This document shows, piece after piece, positions 57,434 through 64,000 of a stretch of DNA of 64,000 nucleotides. Numbering within the stretch: the first letter of the stretch is position 1; each line of letters opens with the position of its first letter. The notes under the pieces are model-generated. The model ran no database searches and had not been told where the DNA came from. It was given only the letters and a program-made list of their open reading frames with translations. A program made the position numbers and the translations under genes. The stretch is from Thalassocella blandensis (lineage in GTDB: Bacteria > Pseudomonadota > Gammaproteobacteria > Pseudomonadales > Cellvibrionaceae), in the NCBI GenBank assembly GCA_902141825.1, contig CABFPG010000004.1:372001-436000 (forward strand), written 5' to 3'.

Positions 57434-57883
57434 CTATCTTTCTGCCTCGACTTCTGGCTCGCCCTTTTTGCGCTTATCCGCTTCGTCAATTTCTTCTACC
57501 GTATCGGCAACCACTTGAGCAGCTTCCATTTCAACATCATCAATCTGGGTTTCAGCAGAATCAAAAGCTTCTTCTTCATCGACAATTTCAAATTCCGCGT
57601 CGTCAACCTCGGACTGAGGCCAATCTGAAAATGGAAATGGTTTTTCTTCGCTGTTGTATGTGAGAAATTGAAAGGATTGGTAAATAAACTGTGACAGGCT
57701 GTCACCAAAAATACGTAACTGGCGATTGTCTTCACCGGTAATCAACGCAAATATAAACTGCACACACACCACGGCGGTCATAACGATAAACGCCACCTGC
57801 AAACACACCGCAAAAAACAACATAAATAAAAGTCGGAACCAATGTTTACTCGATGTGAGATTTGATTTTAACTGCTGGTCCAT
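57434..57883 (-). CDS. DUF4389 membrane protein
   Basis: A 149-residue inner-membrane protein. Hydrophobic region about residues 15-45, the DUF4389 stretch LRIFGDSLSQFIYQSFQFLTYNSEEKPFPFSDWP, then a Glu-rich acidic tail (about 95-149). Function unknown. Its start overlaps the gpsA stop by one base, so it is coupled to gpsA. The gpsA-DUF4389-sixA order is conserved in the group. Confidence 0.87.
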   Translation of the reverse strand: MDQQLKSNLTSSKHWFRLLFMLFFAVCLQVAFIVMTAVVCVQFIFALITGEDNRQLRIFGDSLSQFIYQSFQFLTYNSEEKPFPFSDWPQSEVDDAEFEIVDEEEAFDSAETQIDDVEMEAAQVVADTVEEIDEADKRKKGEPEVEAER

Positions 57884-58902
57884 TAAACACCCCCTTGAAG
57901 GTCTACGTCGCTGGTCATCTCGCCCGTCATCAAGCCATGGACGATGGTCATGATATCTTTGTTATCAAACAGGATCGCATGTAATGCCTGCACAAGCGGC
58001 ATATACACGCCCATTTCGTCAGCTTTTTGCTTCACGATCTTTAACGTGTTGACCCCTTCGGCCACCTGCCCTATTTCCTGCAAGGCCTGCTCGAGACTTT
58101 TACCGGTTCCCACGGCATGCCCAACACGGTAGTTTCGACTTAAATCCGATGTACATGTCAGAATCAAATCCCCGACACCGGCGAGCCCCAGAAATGTCAT
58201 CGAGTCAGCGCCCAGCTCTCTCGCAAAGCGCCCCATTTCAGCCAAACTGCGGGTTAACAGCATCGCAATCGTATTGCTGCCACATCCCAGCGCGGTTGCC
58301 ATTCCGGTGACGATGGCATAAATATTTTTCAGGGTTCCACCAAGCTCCACACCAAAACGATCCGGATTGCTGTAGACCCGGAAGGTTTTAGAGGAAAATA
58401 CGCGCCGAACCACATCAAAGATTTCCTCGTGTTCACTGGCAATAACACTGCCAGTAAACTGGTTTTGGATGATCTCTTTGGCAAAATTAGGCCCGCTGAG
58501 CACCCCAATGCGCACATCTTTCAGCTCTTGCTCCAGAATCTGGCTCATTAGAAAGAAAGTATCAGCCTCAATACCTTTGGTTGTACTGATGACGATGGAA
58601 TTTGGGCGAATATGCGGCGCCGCCAGGCGAGTTACTTCGCGGAAAGAGGAGCTTGGCACGGAAATTACCACGATATCACTGGTAGACACCGCATGTGCCA
58701 AATCGCTCGTTGGAATCAGATTGTCATGCAGGGCATAACCCGGCAGGTATTCCGGGTTTTCACGCTCGCGTCGGCATTTTTCCGCGCGCTGTGCATCGCG
58801 CATCCACAGATATGTGGAAGGGCCATTGGCAGCAATAATATTGGATATCGCTGTTCCGAAACTGCCTCCACCTAATACGGCTACAGTTAAAGCGTCGGTC
58901 AT
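57883..58902 (-). CDS. gpsA: glycerol-3-phosphate dehydrogenase GpsA
   Basis: NAD(P)-dependent, makes sn-glycerol 3-phosphate for phospholipids. The dinucleotide motif is [15 protein letters not shown] near residue 10, the catalytic Lys region is [22 protein letters not shown], and [23 protein letters not shown] is a further block. There are 339 residues. It starts a gpsA-DUF4389-sixA operon. Confidence 0.97.
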   Translation of the reverse strand: MTDALTVAVLGGGSFGTAISNIIAANGPSTYLWMRDAQRAEKCRRERENPEYLPGYALHDNLIPTSDLAHAVSTSDIVVISVPSSSFREVTRLAAPHIRPNSIVISTTKGIEADTFFLMSQILEQELKDVRIGVLSGPNFAKEIIQNQFTGSVIASEHEEIFDVVRRVFSSKTFRVYSNPDRFGVELGGTLKNIYAIVTGMATALGCGSNTIAMLLTRSLAEMGRFARELGADSMTFLGLAGVGDLILTCTSDLSRNYRVGHAVGTGKSLEQALQEIGQVAEGVNTLKIVKQKADEMGVYMPLVQALHAILFDNKDIMTIVHGLMTGEMTSDVDLQGGV

Positions 58903-58948
58903 AGCAGGCCTTTATCGTTATAGAGTGAGTTTAAGTTGTAGAAGATTT

Positions 58949-58995
58949 ATGCGTCTTGCTTGTTATTTGTCTTATATCTTATTGTCTAATATCGC
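58949..58995. repeat. Degenerate 15-16 bp tandem array upstream of gpsA (3 units)
   Basis: Three units, atgcgtcttgcttgtt, atttgtcttatatctt and attgtctaatatcgc, in succession. It is part of the 478-bp gap (58903-59380) upstream of gpsA, which has no gene. Confidence 0.55.
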
Positions 58996-59030
58996 AGTGC
59001 TTGGCTTGATGCACGCGGCTTATAGTATGT

Positions 59031-59050
59031 GCGTATAGGTGCGTATAGGT
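59031..59050. repeat. 10-bp perfect duplication gcgtataggt
   Basis: Two identical adjacent 10-bp units, flanked by two weaker copies, tatagtatgt and acgtttgtag. It lies in the same gap as the array at 58949. Confidence 0.65.
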
Positions 59051-59325
59051 ACGTTTGTAGCTGTGACACCGTTTTCTCGCGGGATTTTCTCTCACGATTT
59101 TCACCCCATTTAAGCACACTTTCTAAGCAGCTGAGGGAAAGATCATCGGTTTTGTCACGCGATACGCAGGCGTTCACTCTTTCAGGCAAACACCGATATC
59201 TATCACCGCCAACACTACAGCAAACATCACAGCCAATATCATAGGCAAATTTACGACAGCTGAGAAGACAATTGCGCGAATTCTTCCTTTCAGATTAATT
59301 CAGCCCGGTTTAGTTCTCTTGAACG

Positions 59326-59358
59326 AAAAAAGGCATGCCCTGGACGGTACATGCCTTT
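59326..59358 (-). terminator. Rho-independent terminator of htpG
   Basis: Minus strand: stem aaaggcatg/catgccttt (59358-59350 with 59337-59329), 12-base loop, followed by more T. It lies 23 bases past the htpG stop. Confidence 0.85.
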
Positions 59359-59380
59359 ACCAAGAGATAATACCCGGTGC

Positions 59381-61282
59381 TTACTGGCTCATTTCCATCA
59401 ATAATTTATTCAAACGCTGCACGTAAGCCGCGGGGTCTTTTAACGAACCGCCTTCCGCCAGGTTTGCCTGGTCATAAATCACTTTGACCAGATCAGCAAA
59501 TCGATCTTCATCGGCTTCTTTATCCATTTTTTGCATCAATGGATGTTCGGGATTAATTTCCAGCGAAGGTTTGCTATCTGGAATATGTTGCCCGGCCTGC
59601 TCTAAAAGACGACGCATTTGTGCACCCATGTCATGCTCGCCAACCACCAGACACGCAGGGGAATCCGTTAAACGATGAGTCACACGAACTTCCTGTACTT
59701 CCTCTTTTAATACTTCCTGGATTCGGCCAGCAAAATCCTTAAATTGCTCTTCGATTTTCTTCTGCTCTTCCTTCTCTTCTTCGGTATCCAGTTCGCCCAG
59801 ATCCAGCGCGCCTTTACCAACATCCTGCAAAGTTTTGCCATCGAAATCCATCAAATGGCCCATCAGCCACTCGTCTACGCGGTCGGAAAGCAAGAGCACT
59901 TCAATACCTTTTTTACGGAAAACTTCAAGGTGCGGACTGTTTTTCGCTGTATTGAAGTTTTCAGCTACCACATAATAGATTTTCTTTTGATCGTCTTTCA
60001 TGCGGGCCACATATTCACCCAGGGACTGATTCTGTTCAGGCGTATCAGTATGCGTTGTAGCAAATCGCAACAAGCCGGCAATCTTTTCTTTGTTGGCAAA
60101 ATCTTCCGCAGGCCCCTCTTTAAGCACCTGGCCAAACTCTGTCCAAAAACTTGCATAGTTCTCTGGCTCTTTCTTAGCCATTTTCTCCAGCATATCCAAT
60201 ACGCGTTTGGTCAACGCCGAACGCATACTGTCGATGTTGGGATCTTTTTGCAGAATCTCCCGCGAAACATTCAGCGATAGATCATTGGAGTCCACCACAC
60301 CTTTAATAAAACGTAAATATAAAGGCAGGAACTGCTCGGCATCGTCCATAATAAAAGTGCGTTGCACGTACAGCTTCAAACCGCGAGAGGCATCCCGATT
60401 GTACATATCAAACGGGGCTTTCGCAGGCAGATAGAGCAAGCTGGTGTAATCGAGCTTACCTTCCACACGGTTGTGCGACCAGGTCATTGGCTCGGAGAAG
60501 TCATGCGAGATGTGCTTGTAGAATTCTTTATACTCTTCGTCCGTTACATCGGTACGGGAACGCGTCCACAACGCAGTCGCGGTGTTCACGGTTTCGTCTT
60601 CTGGCTCTTTTTTCTCTTCCTCTTCGCCCATGGCTTCTTTCAGCATGACAATGGGGATAGAGATATGATCAGAATACTTCTTAATAATGGAGCGCAATCG
60701 CCACCCATCGGCGAACTCTTCCTGGTCTTTTTTCAGGTGCAGAACAATCTGCGTACCGCGCGAGGCTTTCTCTACAGTTTCTAGAGAATATTCCGCTTCA
60801 CCTTCACTCTCCCAGCGTACCCCCTGGTCGGCACTCAAGCCTGCACGACGGGTAAACACTTCTACCTTATCTGCCACAATAAAGGCCGAGTAAAAGCCCA
60901 CACCAAACTGACCGATCAGATGCGCATCTTTTTTCTGATCGCCCGACAGGTTTGATAAAAACTGAGCGGTTCCGGATTTAGCAATTGTACCGAGGTTTTG
61001 GACAACCTCGTCACGGGTCATACCTATACCGTTGTCGATAATTGAGACAGTTTTCGCTTCCTTATCGAATTCAACGCGAATTTTCAGCTCCGGGTCGTCT
61101 TCGTAAAGCTCGCCGTTTTCCAGCGCTTCAAAACGAAGCTTATCTGCGGCATCCGAGGCATTAGAGATTAATTCGCGCAGGAAAATCTCTTTATTCGAGT
61201 AAAGAGAGTGGATCATTAAGTGCAAGAGCTGCTTGGCTTCTGTTTCAAACCCACGGGTTTCTTTGGCGGCCTCAACGGTCAT
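59381..61282 (-). CDS. htpG: Hsp90 chaperone HtpG
   Basis: Dimeric ATP-dependent chaperone. The 633-residue protein has the ATPase motifs [30 protein letters not shown] and [15 protein letters not shown], a charged linker (about 220-240, [12 protein letters not shown]), the middle domain ([21 protein letters not shown]) and a C-terminal dimer domain. Length is normal. AGGAG lies before the ATG, and a perfect heat-shock promoter lies about 140 bp upstream. Confidence 0.98.
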   Translation of the reverse strand: MTVEAAKETRGFETEAKQLLHLMIHSLYSNKEIFLRELISNASDAADKLRFEALENGELYEDDPELKIRVEFDKEAKTVSIIDNGIGMTRDEVVQNLGTIAKSGTAQFLSNLSGDQKKDAHLIGQFGVGFYSAFIVADKVEVFTRRAGLSADQGVRWESEGEAEYSLETVEKASRGTQIVLHLKKDQEEFADGWRLRSIIKKYSDHISIPIVMLKEAMGEEEEKKEPEDETVNTATALWTRSRTDVTDEEYKEFYKHISHDFSEPMTWSHNRVEGKLDYTSLLYLPAKAPFDMYNRDASRGLKLYVQRTFIMDDAEQFLPLYLRFIKGVVDSNDLSLNVSREILQKDPNIDSMRSALTKRVLDMLEKMAKKEPENYASFWTEFGQVLKEGPAEDFANKEKIAGLLRFATTHTDTPEQNQSLGEYVARMKDDQKKIYYVVAENFNTAKNSPHLEVFRKKGIEVLLLSDRVDEWLMGHLMDFDGKTLQDVGKGALDLGELDTEEEKEEQKKIEEQFKDFAGRIQEVLKEEVQEVRVTHRLTDSPACLVVGEHDMGAQMRRLLEQAGQHIPDSKPSLEINPEHPLMQKMDKEADEDRFADLVKVIYDQANLAEGGSLKDPAAYVQRLNKLLMEMSQ

Positions 61283-61422
61283 AGGGCTCGACTCCTTATA
61301 ATTTTTGGTTGTTACTCATTCAATGTTAGTGGTATTGATCTTCTAGTCACTCACAATCCCCTTGGACTTGCCAAACCAATGGGGCCAGAGAACAACGACC
61401 AGAATTACCGGATTGAGGAGCT

Positions 61423-61450
61423 AGATGGGGGCAGGCGGAAGGATTTCAAG
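61423..61450 (-). promoter_or_regulatory. sigma32 (heat-shock) promoter of htpG
   Basis: Minus strand: CTTGAAA (61450-61444), a 13-bp spacer, CCCCATCT (61430-61423). This matches the full RpoH consensus CTTGAAA/CCCCATNT at a normal spacing. The predicted leader is about 135 bases. Confidence 0.9.
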
Positions 61451-61547
61451 CAAAACCTCAGACTCAAGCTGGGGTTTATGCGTCAAAAATTGCAGATTAT
61501 GCGTGGATGGTACGCGGATGGTTCAACCATAATGCGCGGGTATAGAT

Positions 61548-61607
61548 GAATGCGGTATATGTGCATGCTGTATATGTGCGTGCTGTATATGTGCCAGCTA
61601 AATAGAT
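61548..61607. repeat. 15-bp tandem array in the gap upstream of htpG (4 units)
   Basis: Units start at 61548, 61563, 61578 and 61593 with consensus gcatgctgtatatgt; the fourth is diverged. It lies in the 445-bp gap (61283-61727) that also holds the htpG promoter, on the far side from htpG. Nothing else is seen in the gap. Confidence 0.82.
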
Positions 61608-61727
61608 GAGCGCTGAAAGGTACGCGCTCACGCGCTGAGCTGAAGAGACGCACCGTAGCCAGATACGCGTCGCCCAGATTTGAGAACACAACAACCGCTC
61701 TCAAATCGGGCGAGCGAGTACAGCGAA

Positions 61728-62048
61728 TTAGTTACACTTGTAAATATCGAAAGTCTGACGACCTTCTACTGCCTCACCTTTGGCCGTGATGGTATCTCCT
61801 CCCATTTTAGCCGCTTCGTTTTTGGCCAGATTTACCAGCTCCAATGTTACGTCTTTATCACGACGCGCAATGAACGCAACACTGTCTTTCACTTGAGAAG
61901 TGGAAGAACCCAACTTCTTACATTTTTGCACATGCATGGGCTTCACCAACGCAACGTTTTCACCTTCATCTGTCGTTTTTACAAAAGTACAACCCGACAT
62001 TACAAACACTAAACCCGAGATAACGCTGCATGAAATAAGGTTTTTCAT
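61728..62048 (-). CDS. DUF4156 lipoprotein
   Basis: A 106-residue small lipoprotein. The signal peptide ends in a lipobox-like VFVMSGC (Cys near residue 20). The mature part has two more cysteines (VQKCKKLGSS and the final YKCN), as in DUF4156 proteins of unknown role related in style to RcsF. It is divergent from the aldolase gene. Confidence 0.83.
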   Translation of the reverse strand: MKNLISCSVISGLVFVMSGCTFVKTTDEGENVALVKPMHVQKCKKLGSSTSQVKDSVAFIARRDKDVTLELVNLAKNEAAKMGGDTITAKGEAVEGRQTFDIYKCN

Positions 62049-62268
62049 TTTTCCCCCTTAAATGAACTATTTGGTGCAGCAATCGTACCACATCTGTTAT
62101 TGCGAAATACGACGATTCCATTCAAATTGCCCATGAAAGTTTGATTCAAATTAATGTTTACCGCGTCTTAGGCACTTAAACTAAACTCAACCGTCATAAT
62201 TAATGCATTATGCCGATTGGGGCCAGTCAACGTTTTTAATTCACTCTTTGAAAGGGGGAGTTTTAAGT

Positions 62269-63216
62269 ATGTTAAGAGAAAGTGATGTAAATGTTCCTGC
62301 CGATGTACCCGCCGATTTCCGATCGACATATGTCAACAATTTTTTAAAAGCCACACGCAACACCGGACGTCTTATGATGTTCGCCGGCGACCAGAAAATT
62401 GAACACCTCAACGATGATTTCTTTGGTAAAACCGACCTCGGGGAAATTGCTGAAGAAGATCACAGCCCAGACCACTTATTCCATATTGCCAGCAAAGGCA
62501 CTATCGGAGTATTCGCCGCACAACTCGGTCTGATTTCCATGTACGGAAAGGATTTTCCAGACATCAATTACATGGTCAAACTCAATTCCAAATCCAACTT
62601 AATCAAGCTCAACCAGCAAGACCCCTTAAGCCAGGCACTTTGGGATATCGATGATGTTGTAGCATTAAAAGAAAACTCGGGGCTGAACATCGTCGGCGTG
62701 GGTTATACCTGTTATTTGGGCAGTGAATATGAAGGGCAAATGCTGGCTGAAGCGGCAAAGCTGATTCAGCAGGCCCATGCTAAAGGACTGCTGACTTGTG
62801 TTTGGATGTACCCACGCGGCAAGGCGGTCAGCGATGAAAAAAGCGGGCACCTTATTGCTGGCGCGGCAGGTGTTGCAGCCTGCCTTGGTACGGACTTTGT
62901 CAAAGTTAACTACCCCCACGAAGAAAGTGGACAAAACCGCGCCGACACCTTCAAAGAAGCCATATGGGCAGCCGGACGCGCGGGCGTAATTTGCGCCGGC
63001 GGTGGCAGCACCAGCGCACTGGATCTGCTGCAGCAGATTTACGACCAAATGCATGTCAGCGGTGCACGTGGCAACGCCACCGGTCGCAACATTCATCAAC
63101 GCGACCTGGATCAAGCCGTGGCTTTGTGCGATGCGATCTCGTCTATCACTCTGGGCAATAAAGACGTAGCCTTTGCAGAAAGAGTTTACAAAGGCCAGGA
63201 AACGTTTAGCTTATAA
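62269..63216 (+). CDS. class I fructose-bisphosphate aldolase, DhnA type
   Basis: A 315-residue Schiff-base aldolase of the archaeal/DhnA type that splits or forms fructose 1,6-bisphosphate. MMFAGDQKIEHLN near the N-terminus, CVWMYPRGKAV and the Lys in TDFVKVNYPHE (probable Schiff-base residue) are visible, as is CAGGGSTSALDLL for phosphate binding. ATG 62269 is favoured: GGGGGAG lies 8 bases upstream. A longer frame from 62203 is less likely. Followed by a phosphofructokinase gene on the same strand, so the pair makes a glycolytic module. Confidence 0.9.
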   Translation: MLRESDVNVPADVPADFRSTYVNNFLKATRNTGRLMMFAGDQKIEHLNDDFFGKTDLGEIAEEDHSPDHLFHIASKGTIGVFAAQLGLISMYGKDFPDINYMVKLNSKSNLIKLNQQDPLSQALWDIDDVVALKENSGLNIVGVGYTCYLGSEYEGQMLAEAAKLIQQAHAKGLLTCVWMYPRGKAVSDEKSGHLIAGAAGVAACLGTDFVKVNYPHEESGQNRADTFKEAIWAAGRAGVICAGGGSTSALDLLQQIYDQMHVSGARGNATGRNIHQRDLDQAVALCDAISSITLGNKDVAFAERVYKGQETFSL

Positions 63217-63257
63217 AATAAAACAATAAAAACAAGAATTCATAAAAAGAAAAAAGC

Positions 63258-63291
63258 GGCGCTGGATATTCATAATTTAAACTCCAGCGCC
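63258..63291 (-). terminator. GC-rich hairpin between aldolase and phosphofructokinase genes
   Basis: Perfect 9-bp stem ggcgctgga (63258-63266) with tccagcgcc (63283-63291), 16-base loop. T-runs flank it only on the minus strand, so as a classic terminator it points opposite to both neighbouring genes. On the plus strand it may be a processing or stability hairpin. Confidence 0.55.
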
Positions 63292-63347
63292 AGCCATAGA
63301 AAACTAGCAGCAACACTTAAACACCATTTATTTAATGGAGGTTGGCC

Positions 63348-64000
63348 ATGCGCGTTGGAATTCTCACCGGAGGTGGTGACTGTCAGGGACTCAATGCCGC
63401 CATTGCAGGCGCGGCTCGGAGTTTAATGCACGAGTACAATGCGGAAATCATCGCCATTGAAGAGGGATTTCTCGGCCTGATTGAACGGCGAACTCGTAAA
63501 CTCTCTCTGCACGATGTCAATCATATACTGGACAAAGGCGGCACCGTTATCGGCACCTGCAATCGTGCATCGCCGTTTAACTTTAAAGGCCAGGATGTTT
63601 CGGGAGCCGTTGCCGAATACTATCGTGAACTCGGTCTGGACGGCATCATAGCGATGGGCGGCGATGGCTCCATGACGCTATGTTATGAAATGTCCAAACT
63701 TGGAATGAATTTCGTCGGCGTACCGAAAACCATAGACAACGACATCGCCGAAACCGACCGGACATTTGGTTTTGACTCAGCCGTCAATGTCGCGGCAGAA
63801 GCTATCGACCGACTGCGCACGACAGCGCAAAGCCACAAACGCGTGATGATATTGGAAACCATGGGGCGCTACGCCGGGTGGATCGCCCTTCATGCAGGCG
63901 TCAGCGGCGGGGCCGATGTGATATTAATTCCTGAATTCCCCTATCAACTGGATGAAGTGGTCAAAGCCATTGAACAACAGGCCGCCCAGCAAAGTTACAC
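63348..64000 (+). CDS. 6-phosphofructokinase (C-terminus cut by window edge)
   Basis: Phosphorylates fructose 6-phosphate at C1. From ATG 63348 (GGAG site 9 bases upstream) 217 codons are visible. LTGGGDCQGLNAAIAGAA is the nucleotide loop, AMGGDGSM lies at residues 102-109, and the catalytic PKTIDNDI contains the base Asp. The phosphoryl-donor positions equivalent to 104 and 124 of E. coli PfkA read Gly and Lys; known ATP enzymes usually have Gly and Gly, PPi enzymes Asp and Lys. The donor is therefore not decided. The rest of the protein lies beyond the window. Confidence 0.92.
   Translation, partial: MRVGILTGGGDCQGLNAAIAGAARSLMHEYNAEIIAIEEGFLGLIERRTRKLSLHDVNHILDKGGTVIGTCNRASPFNFKGQDVSGAVAEYYRELGLDGIIAMGGDGSMTLCYEMSKLGMNFVGVPKTIDNDIAETDRTFGFDSAVNVAAEAIDRLRTTAQSHKRVMILETMGRYAGWIALHAGVSGGADVILIPEFPYQLDEVVKAIEQQAAQQSY

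Noticed and set aside
4308-61607. CRISPR arrays
   Set aside because: Tandem units are 10-15 bp and directly adjacent, without spacers, and no cas genes are present.

Overview
The window reads as chromosomal core DNA of a marine-type gammaproteobacterium. The run leuC-leuD-leuB-asd-fimV-truA-trpF-trpB-trpA-accD-folC-dedD ... cvpA-purF-metZ is the arrangement known from Pseudomonadales and Cellvibrionaceae. Having trpB and trpA inside that run, together with DUF3488/TgpA, TIGR04219 and DUF4389 proteins, points to a Cellvibrionaceae-like genome (Saccharophagus/Teredinibacter relatives). This assignment is inferred from gene order and protein style, not from a search. I see no phage, insertion sequence, CRISPR, rRNA or tRNA.

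Layout. 1-3500: fatty-acid and ribosome genes on the minus strand (yceD-rpmF-plsX-fabD-fabG, fabG cut by the window edge). 3.5-6.8 kb: maf-type pyrophosphatase, diacylglycerol kinase, flavodoxin and a diguanylate cyclase. 6.8-12.9 kb: rluB, scpB, scpA, yciO-like, a PHP phosphoesterase, a VC0807-type membrane protein and yciI. 13-18.3 kb: SH3-domain protein, cyclophilin, pdxJ, CBS protein, SpoU methyltransferase and an MFS permease. 18.6-26 kb: an orphan protein, amtB, a TgpA-DUF58-MoxR block and a flavin reductase. 26.3-46.6 kb: the long biosynthetic block from metZ to leuC, interrupted by a response regulator with a TPR region. 46.9-58.9 kb: LysR regulator, outer-membrane barrel, secreted orphan, MFS, aroC, prmB, folE, DUF4892 protein, hydrolase, sixA, DUF4389 protein and gpsA. 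59.4-64 kb: htpG, a DUF4156 lipoprotein, a class I FBP aldolase and the start of a phosphofructokinase gene.

Regulation visible in the sequence: a full-match heat-shock (sigma32) promoter before htpG; a near-consensus sigma70 promoter before yceD placed so close that the mRNA should be almost leaderless; a sigma70-like promoter for leuCDB with a LysR-type dyad between it and the divergent LysR gene; and several hairpin terminators (amtB, fimV, folE/DUF4892, htpG).

No wholly new multi-gene system is evident. The most unusual recurring signal is a set of degenerate short tandem arrays (units of 10-15 bp, often 14 or 15) scattered through gene-free gaps. One begins on the last five codons and stop of folE. 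A 15-bp array of the same type lies inside scpB, where it encodes a repeated acidic pentapeptide. Other points worth checking are a pdxJ gene with no ATG, GTG or TTG start, condensin-partner proteins ScpA and ScpB with large acidic extensions, and two gene products I cannot assign to a family.
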